A stretch of DNA of 64,000 nucleotides from Salegentibacter salarius (GCF_900168265.1 NZ_FVZF01000002.1:186001-250000), one strand, 5' to 3'; counted from the first letter of the stretch, positions 35,201 to 43,760 are shown. Notes: generated from the sequence alone by a model not told the origin. Program-made: numbers and translations.

Positions 35201-36389
35201 CTGAATCATCTATTCCGAATGGATTAAAATCGTTGTTGGCGTTATCAGGAAAACTTCCGGCGGGCTGATTGAAAAAACCGGCAGGTATATTATCAAGACC
35301 TATATTGCCGGACTCATTTGTTTCTCCCAGATCCTGAATCCCGACTATATTACGGGTATCGGTAAGATTCTGTACGTTATTGGTACGATTGGTCACCCAA
35401 ACCTGAACCCTTTTTATTTGAATATTTGCGTTGATAAACGGATAATCTTCAAGAGCCTCATCATAATGATCCCTAAAATAATGCGAAAGAAAAAAGTGAC
35501 GATCCTGATCGTAATCCAGCGCAAATTTTTCAAAATCTTCTACCGCGGCACCACCTTCAACATTTACGGTACGACGCTCTGATTTTTGTTCAGAAAACAC
35601 GCCGGTAATTCGGGTTTTCCCAAATTGTAATTCAGTTTTAAATCCGAATAAGCTTTGCGCTCCTTGCATTAACGCATTGTTAAGCGGCATATTCACATTA
35701 CCCACTTCAATTTTTCGAACTATATCATCTTCAGTAGGCGTATATTCAAGCTTTAATTGATTCTGAAAATCGAAAGTTGACTGTGTATCATAATTGGCGG
35801 TAATTTGCAGGCGCTCCCCAATTTGCCCTAAAAGACTAAGGCTTATTCGCTGATCAAAATCAAAAGTAAGATTACTTCGGTTTCGTGGGGAGAAGGCCGG
35901 ATTATCCTGTTTTGTATACAGTAAGCCCAGATCCATTTCTACCGTTCCCTGCGGAACGATATTAATTTCTGAACCTCCAAAAACACTCTCGAAAAAATTA
36001 TTATTGACGTAAAAATCTGGCAGTAGATCTCGCTGAATTTCCTCTGAACCTTCTTTTCGACCGGCTTGCGCATCAATCTTGCGCTTAAAATAATTCCGCA
36101 TTTCTTCATCTAAAACAAGATTTTCATATTCTTGCGGAGTTAAAATTAATGGAACAGAAAGGTCTAAATCTCCTAATTTTTCGCGGTAAATATAGCGGTC
36201 CAGGATAGGATCGTATTCATAGAAAGAAGAAATAAGCTGAGAATCTGGCAGGGCAATTTCACCCAAAGTATACCCCGTATCAGTAGTATCCTGTGGGGTT
36301 TCCTGCGCAGTGGAACTCAATGAAATTATCAATGACAACAACAAGCTGAGTCTAACTGAAGTTGACAGCTTCAAATAATTGTGCCTCAA
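29226..36389 (-). CDS. sprA: SprA, type IX secretion outer-membrane translocon
   Basis: SprA (Sov in Porphyromonas) is the giant single-chain beta-barrel that forms the protein-conducting pore of the type IX secretion system, used to export gliding adhesins and secreted enzymes. The 2387-residue protein has a signal peptide (about 1-28), then long beta-rich stretches with the repeated SprA N-terminal motif region: DFDQRISLSLLGQIGERLQI near residue 178, and similar GTVEMDLGL and NEQSLSLRVC elements. It ends as an outer-membrane barrel with terminal RYNFGN. Length matches SprA of gliding flavobacteria (about 2400). Other secretion core genes (gldKLMN) are not here. It follows ruvA after 4 bases, so the two are probably co-transcribed, a known flavobacterial arrangement. 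Confidence 0.95.
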   Translation of the reverse strand: MRHNYLKLSTSVRLSLLLSLIISLSSTAQETPQDTTDTGYTLGEIALPDSQLISSFYEYDPILDRYIYREKLGDLDLSVPLILTPQEYENLVLDEEMRNYFKRKIDAQAGRKEGSEEIQRDLLPDFYVNNNFFESVFGGSEINIVPQGTVEMDLGLLYTKQDNPAFSPRNRSNLTFDFDQRISLSLLGQIGERLQITANYDTQSTFDFQNQLKLEYTPTEDDIVRKIEVGNVNMPLNNALMQGAQSLFGFKTELQFGKTRITGVFSEQKSERRTVNVEGGAAVEDFEKFALDYDQDRHFFLSHYFRDHYDEALEDYPFINANIQIKRVQVWVTNRTNNVQNLTDTRNIVGIQDLGETNESGNIGLDNIPAGFFNQPAGSFPDNANNDFNPFGIDDSAESVLTPAIRDVATVDNGFGGVQVSEGLDYVKLENARQLQPNEYSLNTQLGYISLNQRLSNDEILAVAFQYTVNGEVYQVGEFANDGVNATGDNIVGQDPMEPSSNQRVNRNLVVKMLKSTITNVDEPVWDLMMKNIYSLGAYQLEREDFRLNILYTDPQPLNYIKPAGDGSVPLPEDVSDTPLLRVFNLDKLNNNNDPINGGDGFFDYVPGLTIDPQTGNIIFTTVEPFGQHLFDELDNSPNTGTEDYDNPETWNANQQKYVFRSLYRTTKTQAEQEDADKNKFQLKGRYKSGEVEGIPIGFNLPPGSVTVTAGGRVLQEGVDYVVNYELGRVQILDEALLASDIPIQVNTENNALFGQQTKRFTGINVEHQFNENFLVGATFLNLKERPLTQKANYSYEPINNSIFGFNVNYSTEVPLFTRMVNKLPNIDTDVPSNFSVTGEFAYLQPGAPAINDFQGEATTYIDDFEAAQTTIDISSPLSWELSSVPLGFGGELANGDNKVGYKRAGLSWYTIDPIFYSSNRPDGITDNDISNYATRRVALSEIFPNTDVVQGQPQVVYTMDVAYFPTERGPYNFNPMATEGTLPNPSQNFGGIMRGINTTNFEQSNVEFIEFWVMDPYIYSENSGNSAGTINFNLGNISEDVLKDGRKQFENGLPPGGGTENTIETELAKVPADQSLIYAFDTEGEERTNQDVGYDGLSDAQEALKFPEFSNFPDPAADNYEYFLNTTGDIVTRYRNYNGPDGNSPPEVGDTNRGNTTLPTTEDVNRDNTMNTIDSYFEYEIPFFPGMGIENNQYITDEKELVTTLRNGNELPVRWLQFKIPIYEPTDAKGGIADYRSIRFMRMFLSGFQEKTLLRFGTMELVRGDYRRYNRGLRDRNILPENQNTLFEVSAVNIEENENREPVPYVLPPGVIREELFENNTNIRQNEQSLSLRVCDLEPQDARAVYKNFQLDMRQYKKLEMFLHAESLPNRTPLKDGQLVAFIRMGTDFTDNYYQIEVPLSPTAFGAMTAEEIWPAGNRMELPLDLLQRVKTSVLGDPALNAGELNFFTENLDLVDEEESYEMDQLRLGIKGNPSFGNVRVLMLGLKNGTPTNGVQDLCGEVWFNELRLSDLDNEGGWATIINMDTNLADFATVAATGRKSTVGFGTIEQGPNQRSRENSQQYDVVTNINAGQLLPEKWGVKIPFNYSRGEELITPKYDQEFLDLELETRLADIVDPAEREQIKRQSQSYTKRQSVNVIGLRKERTGEAKPMPYDIENFAFTTSYNQVDHRDFEIEESLNQNVRAGATYEFNFEPKQVEPFKNISALDSSDYYSLVRDFNVNLLPSNINASSTILRQYNEQKFRSLELSDEDLGIPTLYQRNYLFNWEYGINYNLTNSLSFAFNASNNRIVRNYIDEEGFADNSIGVWDNFFSIGTPDLHYQNLQVNYDLPFDKIPVLDFINATYSYTGDFQWQRGSRIYENLEGIPDIGNSVQNSSSHQINANLDMEALYSYLGLEKKDGRGGQTIKQRSAGVPTLDGTPQDEQRTQDAEVVEKTSKSYNTFVDFVTILSRLQINYRQNEGTFLPGYTPSVGFMGTLQPSTSFTFGWQDEVRYQAARRGWLTLFQNFNQQYSTLKNEQLDLQASLDIIPDLTVDISANRNYSENYSENYRVNPTTLEYIPLTPYNYGNFNISTILIKTAFNQSNEQSSATFESFRENRLEIAQRLARERGLDPNDVDEDGYPVGIGKTNQAVLLPAFVSAYAGKDPEDIKLGAFRDMPLPNWNMKYTGLMRIGWFRDKFRRFSINHGYQSNYTINQFQTNLDYDADNEFDTNQAGDFKNPILYSNIVLTELFTPLFRLDLETKNAIQLLAEVRKDRMLSLSFDNNLLTETTGNEYIVGAGYRIKDLKIATGLGGRNRILSSDLNFKADVSFRRNKSIIRYLDLETSQVIAGQDIWRLNFTTDYAISSNLTAIFYYEHNFSEYAVSTAFPQTTIRSGITLRYNFGN

Positions 36390-36393
36390 TTCT

Positions 36394-36975
36394 TTACAGA
36401 TTTTTAAGAGCCATTTTTATAATAGATTCTACGGTAGGGCTGGTTGAATCTTTCATGATTTTATCTACTACCCTGGTAGCCTGCTTTCTGGCAAAGCCCA
36501 GAGTCTCTAATGCAGATAACGCTTCTTCTTTTATTGTATTGTCTTGAGGAACAAAAACTTCGTCTTCCCCATAGACTTTTAATATCTTGTCTTTTAAGTC
36601 TAAAATTACCCGCTGGGCGGTTTTAGCTCCAATTCCCTTAACGCTTTGTATAGTAGGCACATCGCCATTGGCAATGGCGTCTTTAACCTGATTGGGTTCT
36701 AAAGAAGACAACATTGTTCTTGCAGTGCTAGTCCCCACGCCGGAAACAGAAATTAGTAACCTAAAAATATCCCGCTCTGATTTTTGATAAAATCCGTACA
36801 GCGTATGGGAATCTTCCTTTACGTGCAAATGGGTGTAAATACTTATATTTTCTGAATCTGGAATGAGGGAAAAAGTGTGCAGGGAAATATTGACCATATA
36901 CCCAACACCGTTACAGGCGATTACTAAGTAGGTAGGATTCTTCTCTATTAATTGCCCCTTGAGATGATGAATCAT
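36394..36975 (-). CDS. ruvA: Holliday junction branch migration protein RuvA
   Basis: DNA-junction-binding subunit of the RuvAB branch-migration motor. The 193-residue protein has the N-terminal OB-fold (MIHHLKGQLIEKNPTYLVI), two helix-hairpin-helix motifs (LISVSGVGTSTARTML near 72-90 and IQSVKGIGAKTAQRVI near 108-124) and the C-terminal domain III that contacts RuvB. Its partner ruvB lies about 6 kb away, not adjacent, as is common in this phylum. sprA follows after 4 bases. A -7 element sits at 36996-37003. Confidence 0.95.
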   Translation of the reverse strand: MIHHLKGQLIEKNPTYLVIACNGVGYMVNISLHTFSLIPDSENISIYTHLHVKEDSHTLYGFYQKSERDIFRLLISVSGVGTSTARTMLSSLEPNQVKDAIANGDVPTIQSVKGIGAKTAQRVILDLKDKILKVYGEDEVFVPQDNTIKEEALSALETLGFARKQATRVVDKIMKDSTSPTVESIIKMALKNL

Positions 36976-36995
36976 AAAATTTTAACTTAAAGAGC

Positions 36996-37003
36996 CAAAT
37001 GTA
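36996..37003 (-). promoter_or_regulatory. -7 element for ruvA-sprA
   Basis: TACATTTG on the minus strand, an exact TAnnTTTG match, 20 bases before the ruvA ATG and 9 bases below the stem of the malic enzyme terminator. No -33 TTG at standard spacing. Confidence 0.5.
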
Positions 37004-37012
37004 GTAAATAAA

Positions 37013-37046
37013 AGTTAAGCCCGAAACCTTTGTCCCGGGCTTAACT
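37013..37046 (-). terminator. Intrinsic terminator after the malic enzyme gene
   Basis: An 11-bp perfect stem (37013-37023 with 37036-37046), 12-base loop, followed on the minus strand by TTTTATTTA. It lies 20 bases after the malic enzyme stop and directly before the ruvA promoter. Confidence 0.82.
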
Positions 37047-37065
37047 ACTGTATTTCCGCTTAATT

Positions 37066-39351
37066 TTACTTCTTTTGCTTCTTTTCTTTTTCCTGGGCAT
37101 CTACAACAGTCACTGCCGTCATATTCACAATTTCTTCTACGCTTGCTCCAAGCTGAAGAATATGCACCGGCCTGCGCATTCCCATCATAATTGGGCCAAT
37201 AGAGTCTACCTTGTTCAGCTCTTTTATAAGTTTGTAGGTACTATTAGCTGAATCCAGGTTAGGGTAAATTAAAGTATTCACTTTTTTCCCTGCCAGTTTT
37301 GAAAATGGAAACTTATTCTGAAGCATTTCACGGTTAAGCGCAAAATCTGCCTGCAATTCCCCGTCTACATTTAAATCGGGGTGATAACGGTGCAAGTAAG
37401 AGACAGCGTCTTTAACTTTTGTAGCGTGAGGGTCTTTAGAAGAACCAAAGTTCGCATAAGACATCATGGCAATTACCGGTTCCAAACCAAATAACTTAAC
37501 CGTTCTCGCCGTCATTTGTGCAATTTTAGCAAGGTCTTTTGCCGGCGGGTCTATATTTATAGAGGTATCACTAATAAAAAGCGGACCTCGGGAAGTGTTC
37601 ATAATATTAGTAGCTGCCACACGACTTACTCCAGGAGCCATTCCAATAAGTTCCAGCATTGGTTTTACCACCGCCGGATATGCTCTGGAATAACCAGACA
37701 GTAAACCATCGGCATCACCCTCGTTAACCATCATGGCTGCGAAATAATTACGTTCGCGCATTAGTTTTTCGGCATCATAAAGCGTTACTCCACTTCGGCT
37801 CCTGGTTTTCCAATAAACCTGCGCATAAGCCTTTCTATGTTCTTCTTCTTCATCAGATTTTGGATCGATGATAAGCACATCTTCATTAAAATCTATCTCG
37901 TGCATCAATTCTTCAATCACACCTCGGCGACCAAGCAGAATAGGAATGGCCACACCTTCATCATGAACAATTTGCGCAGCTTTAAGCACATCAAGATGAT
38001 CGGCTTCAGCAAAAACAATTCTTTTAGGATTCATTTTTGCGCGGTTAAGCAACAATCTCGTAATCTTATTATCACTGCCCATTCTTTCAAGCAGCTCCTC
38101 TTCGTATTTCTCCCAATCCTGAATTGGCTGTCTTGCCACACCACTTTCCATCGCGGCTTTAGCTACGGCTGGAGGCACTTTAGCTATTAATCGCGGATCA
38201 AATGGCTTGGGAATAATATAATCTGAACCAAAATTAAGCCTGGTTTCTCCATAAGCGATATTCACTTGTTCTGGCACGGCTTCTTTGGCAAGTTCGGCCA
38301 GGGCTTTTACCGCGGCTTTTTTCATCTCTTCATTAATCTTGGTCGCCCTAACATCTAAAGCTCCACGAAAAATAAAAGGAAATCCGAGTACATTATTAAC
38401 CTGATTAGGATGGTCACTTCTTCCGGTCGCCATAATAATATCCTTGCGAGTATCCATCGCCACCTGATAATCTATCTCTGGGTTTGGATTTGCCATCGCA
38501 AAAACGATAGGGCGTTTCGCCATACTTTTCAGCATCTCAGGAGAAACAATATCGGCTATAGAAAGGCCTACAAAAACATCGGCATTCTTCATCGCTTCTT
38601 CAAGAGTATCTATTTTCCTGGAAGTCGCAAATTCTTTCTTTTCTTCAGAAAGGTCAGGTCGGTCTTTTCTAATCACGCCTTTACTATCTGTCATCACAAT
38701 ATTCTCTGCCTTTGCGCCAAAAGATTTGTAGAGTTTTGTACAGGAAACCGCAGCGGCACCGGCGCCACTTATTACGATTTTCACTTTTTCTATCTTTTTC
38801 TTAGCGAGCTCTAATGCATTCAGTAAAGCCGCGGCAGAAATAATTGCCGTCCCGTGTTGATCATCGTGCATTACCGGAATATCCAGCTCTGCCTTTAGCC
38901 TTTGTTCTATCTCAAAAGCTTCAGGAGCTTTGATATCTTCCAGGTTAATTCCGCCAAAAGTAGGTGCAATGTTTTTAACCGTTTCAATGAATTTATCTAC
39001 ATCTTTGGTATCTACTTCAATATCAAAAACATCTATATCGGCAAAGATCTTGAAAAGAAGGCCTTTTCCTTCCATCACCGGTTTAGAGGCTTCAGGACCA
39101 ATATCTCCAAGACCTAAAACTGCGGTTCCATTAGATATTACCGCTACAAGGTTTCCCTTTGTGGTATATTTATAAGCATTTTCTTTATCCTTTTCTATCT
39201 CGAGACAGGGCTCTGCCACCCCTGGTGAATAAGCGAGGGAAAGATCCCTTTGCGTAGCGTATTTTTTGGTTGGTTTAACCTCTATTTTTCCTGGTTTTGG
39301 CTTGGCGTGATACACCAGGGCCTCTCTTCTTTTTCTAGGATTATTACTCAT
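37066..39351 (-). CDS. maeB: NADP-dependent malic enzyme with phosphotransacetylase-like domain
   Basis: Oxidatively decarboxylates malate to pyruvate, making NADPH. The 761-residue protein has the malic enzyme N-terminal half with YSPGVAEPC (about 41-49), HDDQHGTAI (about 160-168) and the Rossmann motif VISGAGAAAVSC (about 193-204), up to about residue 430. It continues in a phosphate acetyl/butyryltransferase-like domain (about 430-755). In MaeB-type enzymes that second domain is regulatory, responding to acetyl-CoA, rather than catalytic. Length is normal for the class. It is probably a single-gene unit with a -7 element at 39374-39381 and a terminator at 37013-37046. Confidence 0.95.
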   Translation of the reverse strand: MSNNPRKRREALVYHAKPKPGKIEVKPTKKYATQRDLSLAYSPGVAEPCLEIEKDKENAYKYTTKGNLVAVISNGTAVLGLGDIGPEASKPVMEGKGLLFKIFADIDVFDIEVDTKDVDKFIETVKNIAPTFGGINLEDIKAPEAFEIEQRLKAELDIPVMHDDQHGTAIISAAALLNALELAKKKIEKVKIVISGAGAAAVSCTKLYKSFGAKAENIVMTDSKGVIRKDRPDLSEEKKEFATSRKIDTLEEAMKNADVFVGLSIADIVSPEMLKSMAKRPIVFAMANPNPEIDYQVAMDTRKDIIMATGRSDHPNQVNNVLGFPFIFRGALDVRATKINEEMKKAAVKALAELAKEAVPEQVNIAYGETRLNFGSDYIIPKPFDPRLIAKVPPAVAKAAMESGVARQPIQDWEKYEEELLERMGSDNKITRLLLNRAKMNPKRIVFAEADHLDVLKAAQIVHDEGVAIPILLGRRGVIEELMHEIDFNEDVLIIDPKSDEEEEHRKAYAQVYWKTRSRSGVTLYDAEKLMRERNYFAAMMVNEGDADGLLSGYSRAYPAVVKPMLELIGMAPGVSRVAATNIMNTSRGPLFISDTSINIDPPAKDLAKIAQMTARTVKLFGLEPVIAMMSYANFGSSKDPHATKVKDAVSYLHRYHPDLNVDGELQADFALNREMLQNKFPFSKLAGKKVNTLIYPNLDSANSTYKLIKELNKVDSIGPIMMGMRRPVHILQLGASVEEIVNMTAVTVVDAQEKEKKQKK

Positions 39352-39373
39352 AATTTAATTTTTCTGCTAATTA

Positions 39374-39381
39374 CAAAGGTA
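39374..39381 (-). promoter_or_regulatory. Candidate -7 element for the malic enzyme gene
   Basis: TACCTTTG on the minus strand matches TAnnTTTG and lies 22 bases before the ATG at 39351. A TTG occurs only 13 bases further upstream, too close for the standard spacing. Confidence 0.45.
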
Positions 39382-39562
39382 GCAAGCTTAGCTGCAAAAT
39401 TGACTTTCTTTAACCAAAAGAAAATTTAAATTTTAATAAATTAGAAGAATATTTTCCTGCGGAATTTTTTATGAAAAATCAACAACAGAAAGCTGATTTA
39501 TTCTGAATTATATGCAAGAAACAAAAATCTTTAGCTAGCAACCTGAAGCCTGAAACAAACAG

Positions 39563-40492
39563 TTAGTCTTTTAAAAACTGAATATTTCTCTTCAAACCTT
39601 CAAATTTGGTTCTCTTTACAGCCGATTTTCTAAAGATCTCATTAAAAGTTTCTTTAGTAAGTTCTTCCCAGCCTTTTTTATCTTTTTCAAGCAATTCTGG
39701 ATGCGGATTAAATAATGGCTCGTTATGTGGTTTTGAAAACCTATTCCAGGGACATACATCCTGGCAAATATCACAACCAAACATCCAGTCTTCGAACTGG
39801 TTTTTATAAGAATTAGGCAATTCGTCTTTAAGCTCTATGGTAAAATATGAAATACATTTACTGCCATCTACCTTGTAAGGATCTACAATCGCATCAGTAG
39901 GACAGGCGTCTATGCAGGCGGTACAACTTCCGCAGTGATCGGTAACCGGCGTATCGTATTCCAACTCGAGACCTACAATCAATTCGGCTATAAAATAGAA
40001 AGAACCAGTTTGTTTGGAGAGTAAATTGGAGTGCTTCCCAATCCAGCCGAGTCCGCTTTTTGCGGCCCAAACTTTATCCATAACAGGGGCCGAATCTACA
40101 AAAGCACGCCCATCAATTTCTCCAATTTCATCCTGCATAAACTGCAATAGCTGCTTCAGTTTATCTTTAATTACAAAATGATAATCCCGGCCATATGCGT
40201 ATTTACTGATTTTATAAGAATCTTCCCTCTGAGTTTCACCAGGATAATAATTTAACAAGAGTGAAATCACACTTTTAGAACCTTCTACCAATTTTGTAGG
40301 ATCCAGTCGCTTATCAAAGTTATTCTCCATCCAGCGCATTTCCCCGTGACGGTTTTTCTTGAGAAACTCTTCTAAACGCGGAGCTTCTTCCTCCAGAAAT
40401 TCTGCTTTCGAGATGCCACAAGATAAAAATCCGAGGCGTTCGGCTTCGGATTTTATCATACTTGTGTAAGCTTCCTTCAGAGTATCCTTCAT
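39563..40492 (-). CDS. queG: Epoxyqueuosine reductase QueG
   Basis: Catalyses the last step of queuosine tRNA modification, reducing epoxyqueuosine using a cobalamin cofactor and two [4Fe-4S] clusters. The 309-residue protein has the first cluster motif [12 protein letters not shown] (about 187-198) and the second group with C in [13 protein letters not shown] (about 239-251). The N-terminal part carries [15 protein letters not shown] and the active-site region [10 protein letters not shown] with its Asp. Length is typical. The gene stands alone, with about 100 bases upstream and 200 downstream; one base separates TACAAAGATG upstream from a consensus -7 element. Confidence 0.94.
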   Translation of the reverse strand: MKDTLKEAYTSMIKSEAERLGFLSCGISKAEFLEEEAPRLEEFLKKNRHGEMRWMENNFDKRLDPTKLVEGSKSVISLLLNYYPGETQREDSYKISKYAYGRDYHFVIKDKLKQLLQFMQDEIGEIDGRAFVDSAPVMDKVWAAKSGLGWIGKHSNLLSKQTGSFYFIAELIVGLELEYDTPVTDHCGSCTACIDACPTDAIVDPYKVDGSKCISYFTIELKDELPNSYKNQFEDWMFGCDICQDVCPWNRFSKPHNEPLFNPHPELLEKDKKGWEELTKETFNEIFRKSAVKRTKFEGLKRNIQFLKD

Positions 40493-40595
40493 AGTTTTAC
40501 AAAGATGCGATTTTTAAAACATTTGAAAGATTTAAAACCAAAAGCTCTGGAAACAAAATTATATCCTGGCTTCGAAGAATATTCGGTAAATATGG

Positions 40596-41081
40596 CTATG
40601 GTGTGTTTTCGGCTATTGGAGCCATATGCTCATGGGTGATTTTCCAGCCATCACTGGTTTTAATGAAGAGTAAAGTTCCCTGCATCTTAAAATCATAAGC
40701 TTCTTCGCCCCTTTCAAATTTGAAATTGGCATGAAAAGTCACATTAGCTACGTCACCACCATATATATGGATTTCCAGGTCTTCCCAATCCCACTTTTCA
40801 ACTTCAGTAATGCTACCAAGGAAATTTCGTTCGAATTCTTCATTTTCTTTAGGACCCTGTCTTTTATCGCCATCCTGGAATTCGGTAAATTTTGGTCCGT
40901 AGGCATGCATCGAGATTAATTTATCTGTCTCGTTATTTCTTATGCTTTGCTCAATCTCCTCAAGAGCTTCCTTCACTTCCTCCTTTTCTTGCGCGTACTC
41001 CTTATTCAAATCAATTTGGCAGTAAGCCGAGCTAAATCCAAAAAGTAAGACAATTAGAATAAAAATTTTAGCTTTCATCAT
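40596..41081 (-). CDS. Exported NTF2/SnoaL-like (DUF4440-type) protein
   Basis: A 161-residue exported protein. The signal peptide (about 1-22, ending AYCQ) is followed by a domain with the NTF2-like layout: a first helix with EEVKEALEEIEQSIRNNETDKLISMHA, a middle strand ANVTFHANFKFERG and the C-terminal DGWKITHEHMAPI. Such proteins are cone-shaped ligand-binding folds, some catalytic, many of unknown role; the terminal His-Glu-His pattern could bind a ligand. ATG codons at 41081 and 41078 are both possible starts. It is probably monocistronic. Confidence 0.82.
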   Translation of the reverse strand: MMKAKIFILIVLLFGFSSAYCQIDLNKEYAQEKEEVKEALEEIEQSIRNNETDKLISMHAYGPKFTEFQDGDKRQGPKENEEFERNFLGSITEVEKWDWEDLEIHIYGGDVANVTFHANFKFERGEEAYDFKMQGTLLFIKTSDGWKITHEHMAPIAENTP

Positions 41082-41162
41082 ACTTAGTTTTAAGGTTACT
41101 TTTTTTCAAACACGTGAATACTTAATATACAACTAATTGATTTACAAAACAATAAGGGTTTA

Positions 41163-41187
41163 CAGGAGGTTTTTAAAATGCCTCCTG
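41163..41187. other. Hairpin in the gap before the NTF2-like gene
   Basis: CAGGAGG (41163-41169) pairs with CCTCCTG (41181-41187) across an 11-base AT-rich loop. Neither side has a T-run, so it is not a good intrinsic terminator. It lies between the P450 stop and the NTF2-like gene and could be a weak terminator or operator. The rest of the 253-base gap shows nothing I recognise. Confidence 0.35.
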
Positions 41188-41334
41188 AGAAATCTTTAGG
41201 AAGAATAGTTTTTTTAGAAAACTTAAATGCGCTCAGTAATAATTAAAAGGAAACAATGATTGTTTATTAATCTAAAGTTAGATCAATATTATGGCCATCA
41301 GTAATAAAATAGATGGATTTAGCAGAATATAAAA

Positions 41335-42669
41335 TTAGGATCTTGATTGAAATTTTAGAATAGCATTTTTTGGTTTGAGCGTAATAAGTGGCTTAATATC
41401 GATCTCATCAAAACCAGGAACTATTTTATACTGGCTTACCAATTCGGTGACTGCAATGATCATCTCGAACATGGCGAAGTTATTACCTATACATTTCCTG
41501 GGACCGGCGCCAAAAGGAAAATATTGCGAAGAAAATTTTCGTCCTCCTTCAGCGAAGCGTTCCGGTTTAAAAGCATCGGGATCTTCCCATAGATCAGGGT
41601 GACGATGAACCTCATGAATGGAGAACAATAAATTAGATCCAGGCTCGAAATATTTTCCTTCGAAATTATCTTCTTCAAGGTTAACCCGATCTATAAAATA
41701 TGCCGGTGGATATAGTCTCATAGACTCTTCAATCACCTGCTGAGTAATCTGGCATTTGGTCACATAGCTCATCAAGTCCAGTTCCTGTTCCTTTAAGGCA
41801 GAAATTTCTTCATAGATCTTTTCCTGCCATTGCGGATTTAGCGCCAGCAATTGAGCTGTAAAGGTTAGTGCATTAGATGTAGTCTCATGACCGGCTGTAA
41901 AAAGTATCAGAATCTCATCTATAAGCTGCTCTTCATCCATAAAATTTCCGTCATCATACTTTGCTTCCAACAGCATATCCAAAAGATCATCATATTTTTC
42001 TTGTGAATCCCTTCTTTCCTGAACTATCTTGCTTAGAATGTTCCGGGCTTCGGCAGTTAGCTTAAGATAGCTATCGATCTTCCCGCTTGCTCTAAACCAC
42101 CAACCCAGATAGGGCTGGCGTAGTTCCTTAACAAGCATTTTCTGGGTCTCTTCTGTAATATATTGCAGCCTGTTGATCTCCTCCTGATTCGCAGCACTGC
42201 TAAACAAAGATTTCACAACGGTTTGAAAAGCGAGATCATTATAAACAGGAAAAATATCAAGCTCTTCATTTACTGTGATCTTTTTATATTCCAGTAATAT
42301 TGCTTGCTTTATAGAATCCAGCAGGTTAGCAAGTTGTTTTTTATGGAATGCAGGCTGAATTAGTTTTCGTTGTTTTTTCCAATGCTCGCCTTCTGAGGTA
42401 AGCAAACCTTTTCCAACATATTTAACCAGATCCTTAGTCTGAATCTCAGACTTTACGAAATTTTTCTGATTCTTTTGAAGTACATATTCCACCAGTCCGG
42501 CATCCCTGGAAAATATCACCGATTTATTAAATCCAATATTTAACCGAAATGTATCACCTTTCTTCTGAAAATTATCATGATGAAAAGGCAGAGGATTCTT
42601 TAAAATATTGGCAGAGTGCTTAAGGAATTTCAGTAAAGATACTTCAGGTATTTTGCCAGATTCAGTCAT
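41335..42669 (-). CDS. Cytochrome P450
   Basis: Heme-thiolate monooxygenase, 444 residues, soluble by sequence. The key motifs are all present: I-helix oxygen-activation motif AGHETTSN (about 253-260), ExxR in EESMRLYPP (about 310), the PERF-type stretch KPERFAEGG, and the heme-binding loop FGAGPRKCIG with the axial ligand Cys393. No reductase or ferredoxin domain is fused or adjacent, so it must use a partner encoded elsewhere. The substrate cannot be read; the I-helix and general look are of the fatty-acid/terpenoid hydroxylase sort (inference). It starts 3 bases after ruvB and is therefore in the ruvB transcript. Confidence 0.93.
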   Translation of the reverse strand: MTESGKIPEVSLLKFLKHSANILKNPLPFHHDNFQKKGDTFRLNIGFNKSVIFSRDAGLVEYVLQKNQKNFVKSEIQTKDLVKYVGKGLLTSEGEHWKKQRKLIQPAFHKKQLANLLDSIKQAILLEYKKITVNEELDIFPVYNDLAFQTVVKSLFSSAANQEEINRLQYITEETQKMLVKELRQPYLGWWFRASGKIDSYLKLTAEARNILSKIVQERRDSQEKYDDLLDMLLEAKYDDGNFMDEEQLIDEILILFTAGHETTSNALTFTAQLLALNPQWQEKIYEEISALKEQELDLMSYVTKCQITQQVIEESMRLYPPAYFIDRVNLEEDNFEGKYFEPGSNLLFSIHEVHRHPDLWEDPDAFKPERFAEGGRKFSSQYFPFGAGPRKCIGNNFAMFEMIIAVTELVSQYKIVPGFDEIDIKPLITLKPKNAILKFQSRS

Positions 42670-42672
42670 AAA

Positions 42673-43701
42673 TTATTGATTAAAAAGTCCGCCCTGAATA
42701 TCTCCTTTCACCCTGCCCAAATGTTTGTAAGCAGCTTCGGTCACTTCCCTCCCTCTTGGAGTTCTATAAATAAATCCTTGCTGAATAAGAAAAGGCTCGT
42801 ACACCTCTTCAATGGTTTCCGCACTTTCGCTTACTGCGGTAGACAAGGTAGTTAATCCTACCGGACCACCTTTAAATTTATCAATAATGGTTTCCAGGAT
42901 CTTATTATCCATTTCATCTAAACCGTGGGCATCTACATTTAAAGCTTTAAGCCCGTATTTAGCGATTTCCATATCTATTTTGCCATTCCCTTTAATTTGG
43001 GCAAAGTCCCGCACTCTACGCAGTAAAGCATTGGCAATCCTGGGAGTTCCGCGGCTTCTACCGGCAACTTCTATTGCAGCATCCAGGCTAATGGGAACCC
43101 GAAGTATCTCAGCGCTACGCTGTACGATATCTGAAAGCAATTCGGTTGAATAATATTGTAAGCGACTGGAAATACCAAAACGTGCCCGCATAGGCGCCGT
43201 GAGCAATCCTGAGCGCGTTGTAGCTCCAATAAGTGTAAACGGATTTAAATTGATTTGAACTGTTCTTGCATTTGGCCCAGATTCAATCATAATATCTATA
43301 CGATAATCTTCCATTGCAGAATACAGATATTCTTCAACTACCGGACTTAACCTATGGATCTCGTCTATAAATAAGATATCACGTTCTTCGAGATTGGTAA
43401 GTAAACCGGCAAGATCACCGGGCTTATCCAAAACAGGACCTGAAGTGACTTTTATTCCAACTCCCAACTCATTAGCCAGGATATGGGCTAAGGTAGTCTT
43501 CCCTAATCCGGGAGGGCCGTGAAATAGAGTATGATCTAAAGCTTCTTCCCTTTGGTTTGCGGCTTCAACAAATACTTTAAGATTCTCCAAAACCTGATCC
43601 TGGCCGGCAAAATCATCAAAACTTAAGGGGCGCAATGCCCTTTCGATATCAAATTCTTCTGGGGAGAAATTTTCTCCTGAAGGATCAAGATTTTCATTCA
43701 T
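42673..43701 (-). CDS. ruvB: Holliday junction branch migration ATPase RuvB
   Basis: Hexameric AAA+ motor that drives branch migration with RuvA. The 342-residue protein has Walker [10 protein letters not shown] (62-70), Walker [11 protein letters not shown], sensor [10 protein letters not shown], the arginine-finger region PMRARFGI, and the C-terminal winged helix with [10 protein letters not shown]. Length is normal. A full promoter (43733-43760) lies upstream, and its -33 TTG falls inside a dispersed repeat. The cytochrome P450 gene follows after 3 bases. Confidence 0.97.
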   Translation of the reverse strand: MNENLDPSGENFSPEEFDIERALRPLSFDDFAGQDQVLENLKVFVEAANQREEALDHTLFHGPPGLGKTTLAHILANELGVGIKVTSGPVLDKPGDLAGLLTNLEERDILFIDEIHRLSPVVEEYLYSAMEDYRIDIMIESGPNARTVQINLNPFTLIGATTRSGLLTAPMRARFGISSRLQYYSTELLSDIVQRSAEILRVPISLDAAIEVAGRSRGTPRIANALLRRVRDFAQIKGNGKIDMEIAKYGLKALNVDAHGLDEMDNKILETIIDKFKGGPVGLTTLSTAVSESAETIEEVYEPFLIQQGFIYRTPRGREVTEAAYKHLGRVKGDIQGGLFNQ

Positions 43702-43732
43702 AAAACATCAAAATTATGGAGCTGTATATAAG

Positions 43733-43760
43733 CAAAGATAAGTAAACTACTTCGGAGCAA
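43733..43760 (-). promoter_or_regulatory. Promoter of ruvB-P450
   Basis: On the minus strand: TTG (43758-43760), 17-base spacer, TATCTTTG (43733-43740), 31 bases before the ruvB ATG. A second -7-like element TAATTTTG occurs at 43709-43716. The TTG is part of the GAGCTTGCT segment of the dispersed repeat. Confidence 0.65.

Noticed and set aside
38410-38814. 134-codon open frame opposite the malic enzyme gene
   Set aside because: Mirror frame of conserved coding DNA with improbable His/Phe-rich composition.
39520-39562. ACCTGAAGCCTGAAAC as a short tandem repeat after queG
   Set aside because: Only two imperfect units of about seven bases, too little to call a repeat.
41163-41187. Hairpin after the P450 gene as intrinsic terminator
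   Set aside because: Good stem but no T-run on either strand; listed as an unexplained hairpin.
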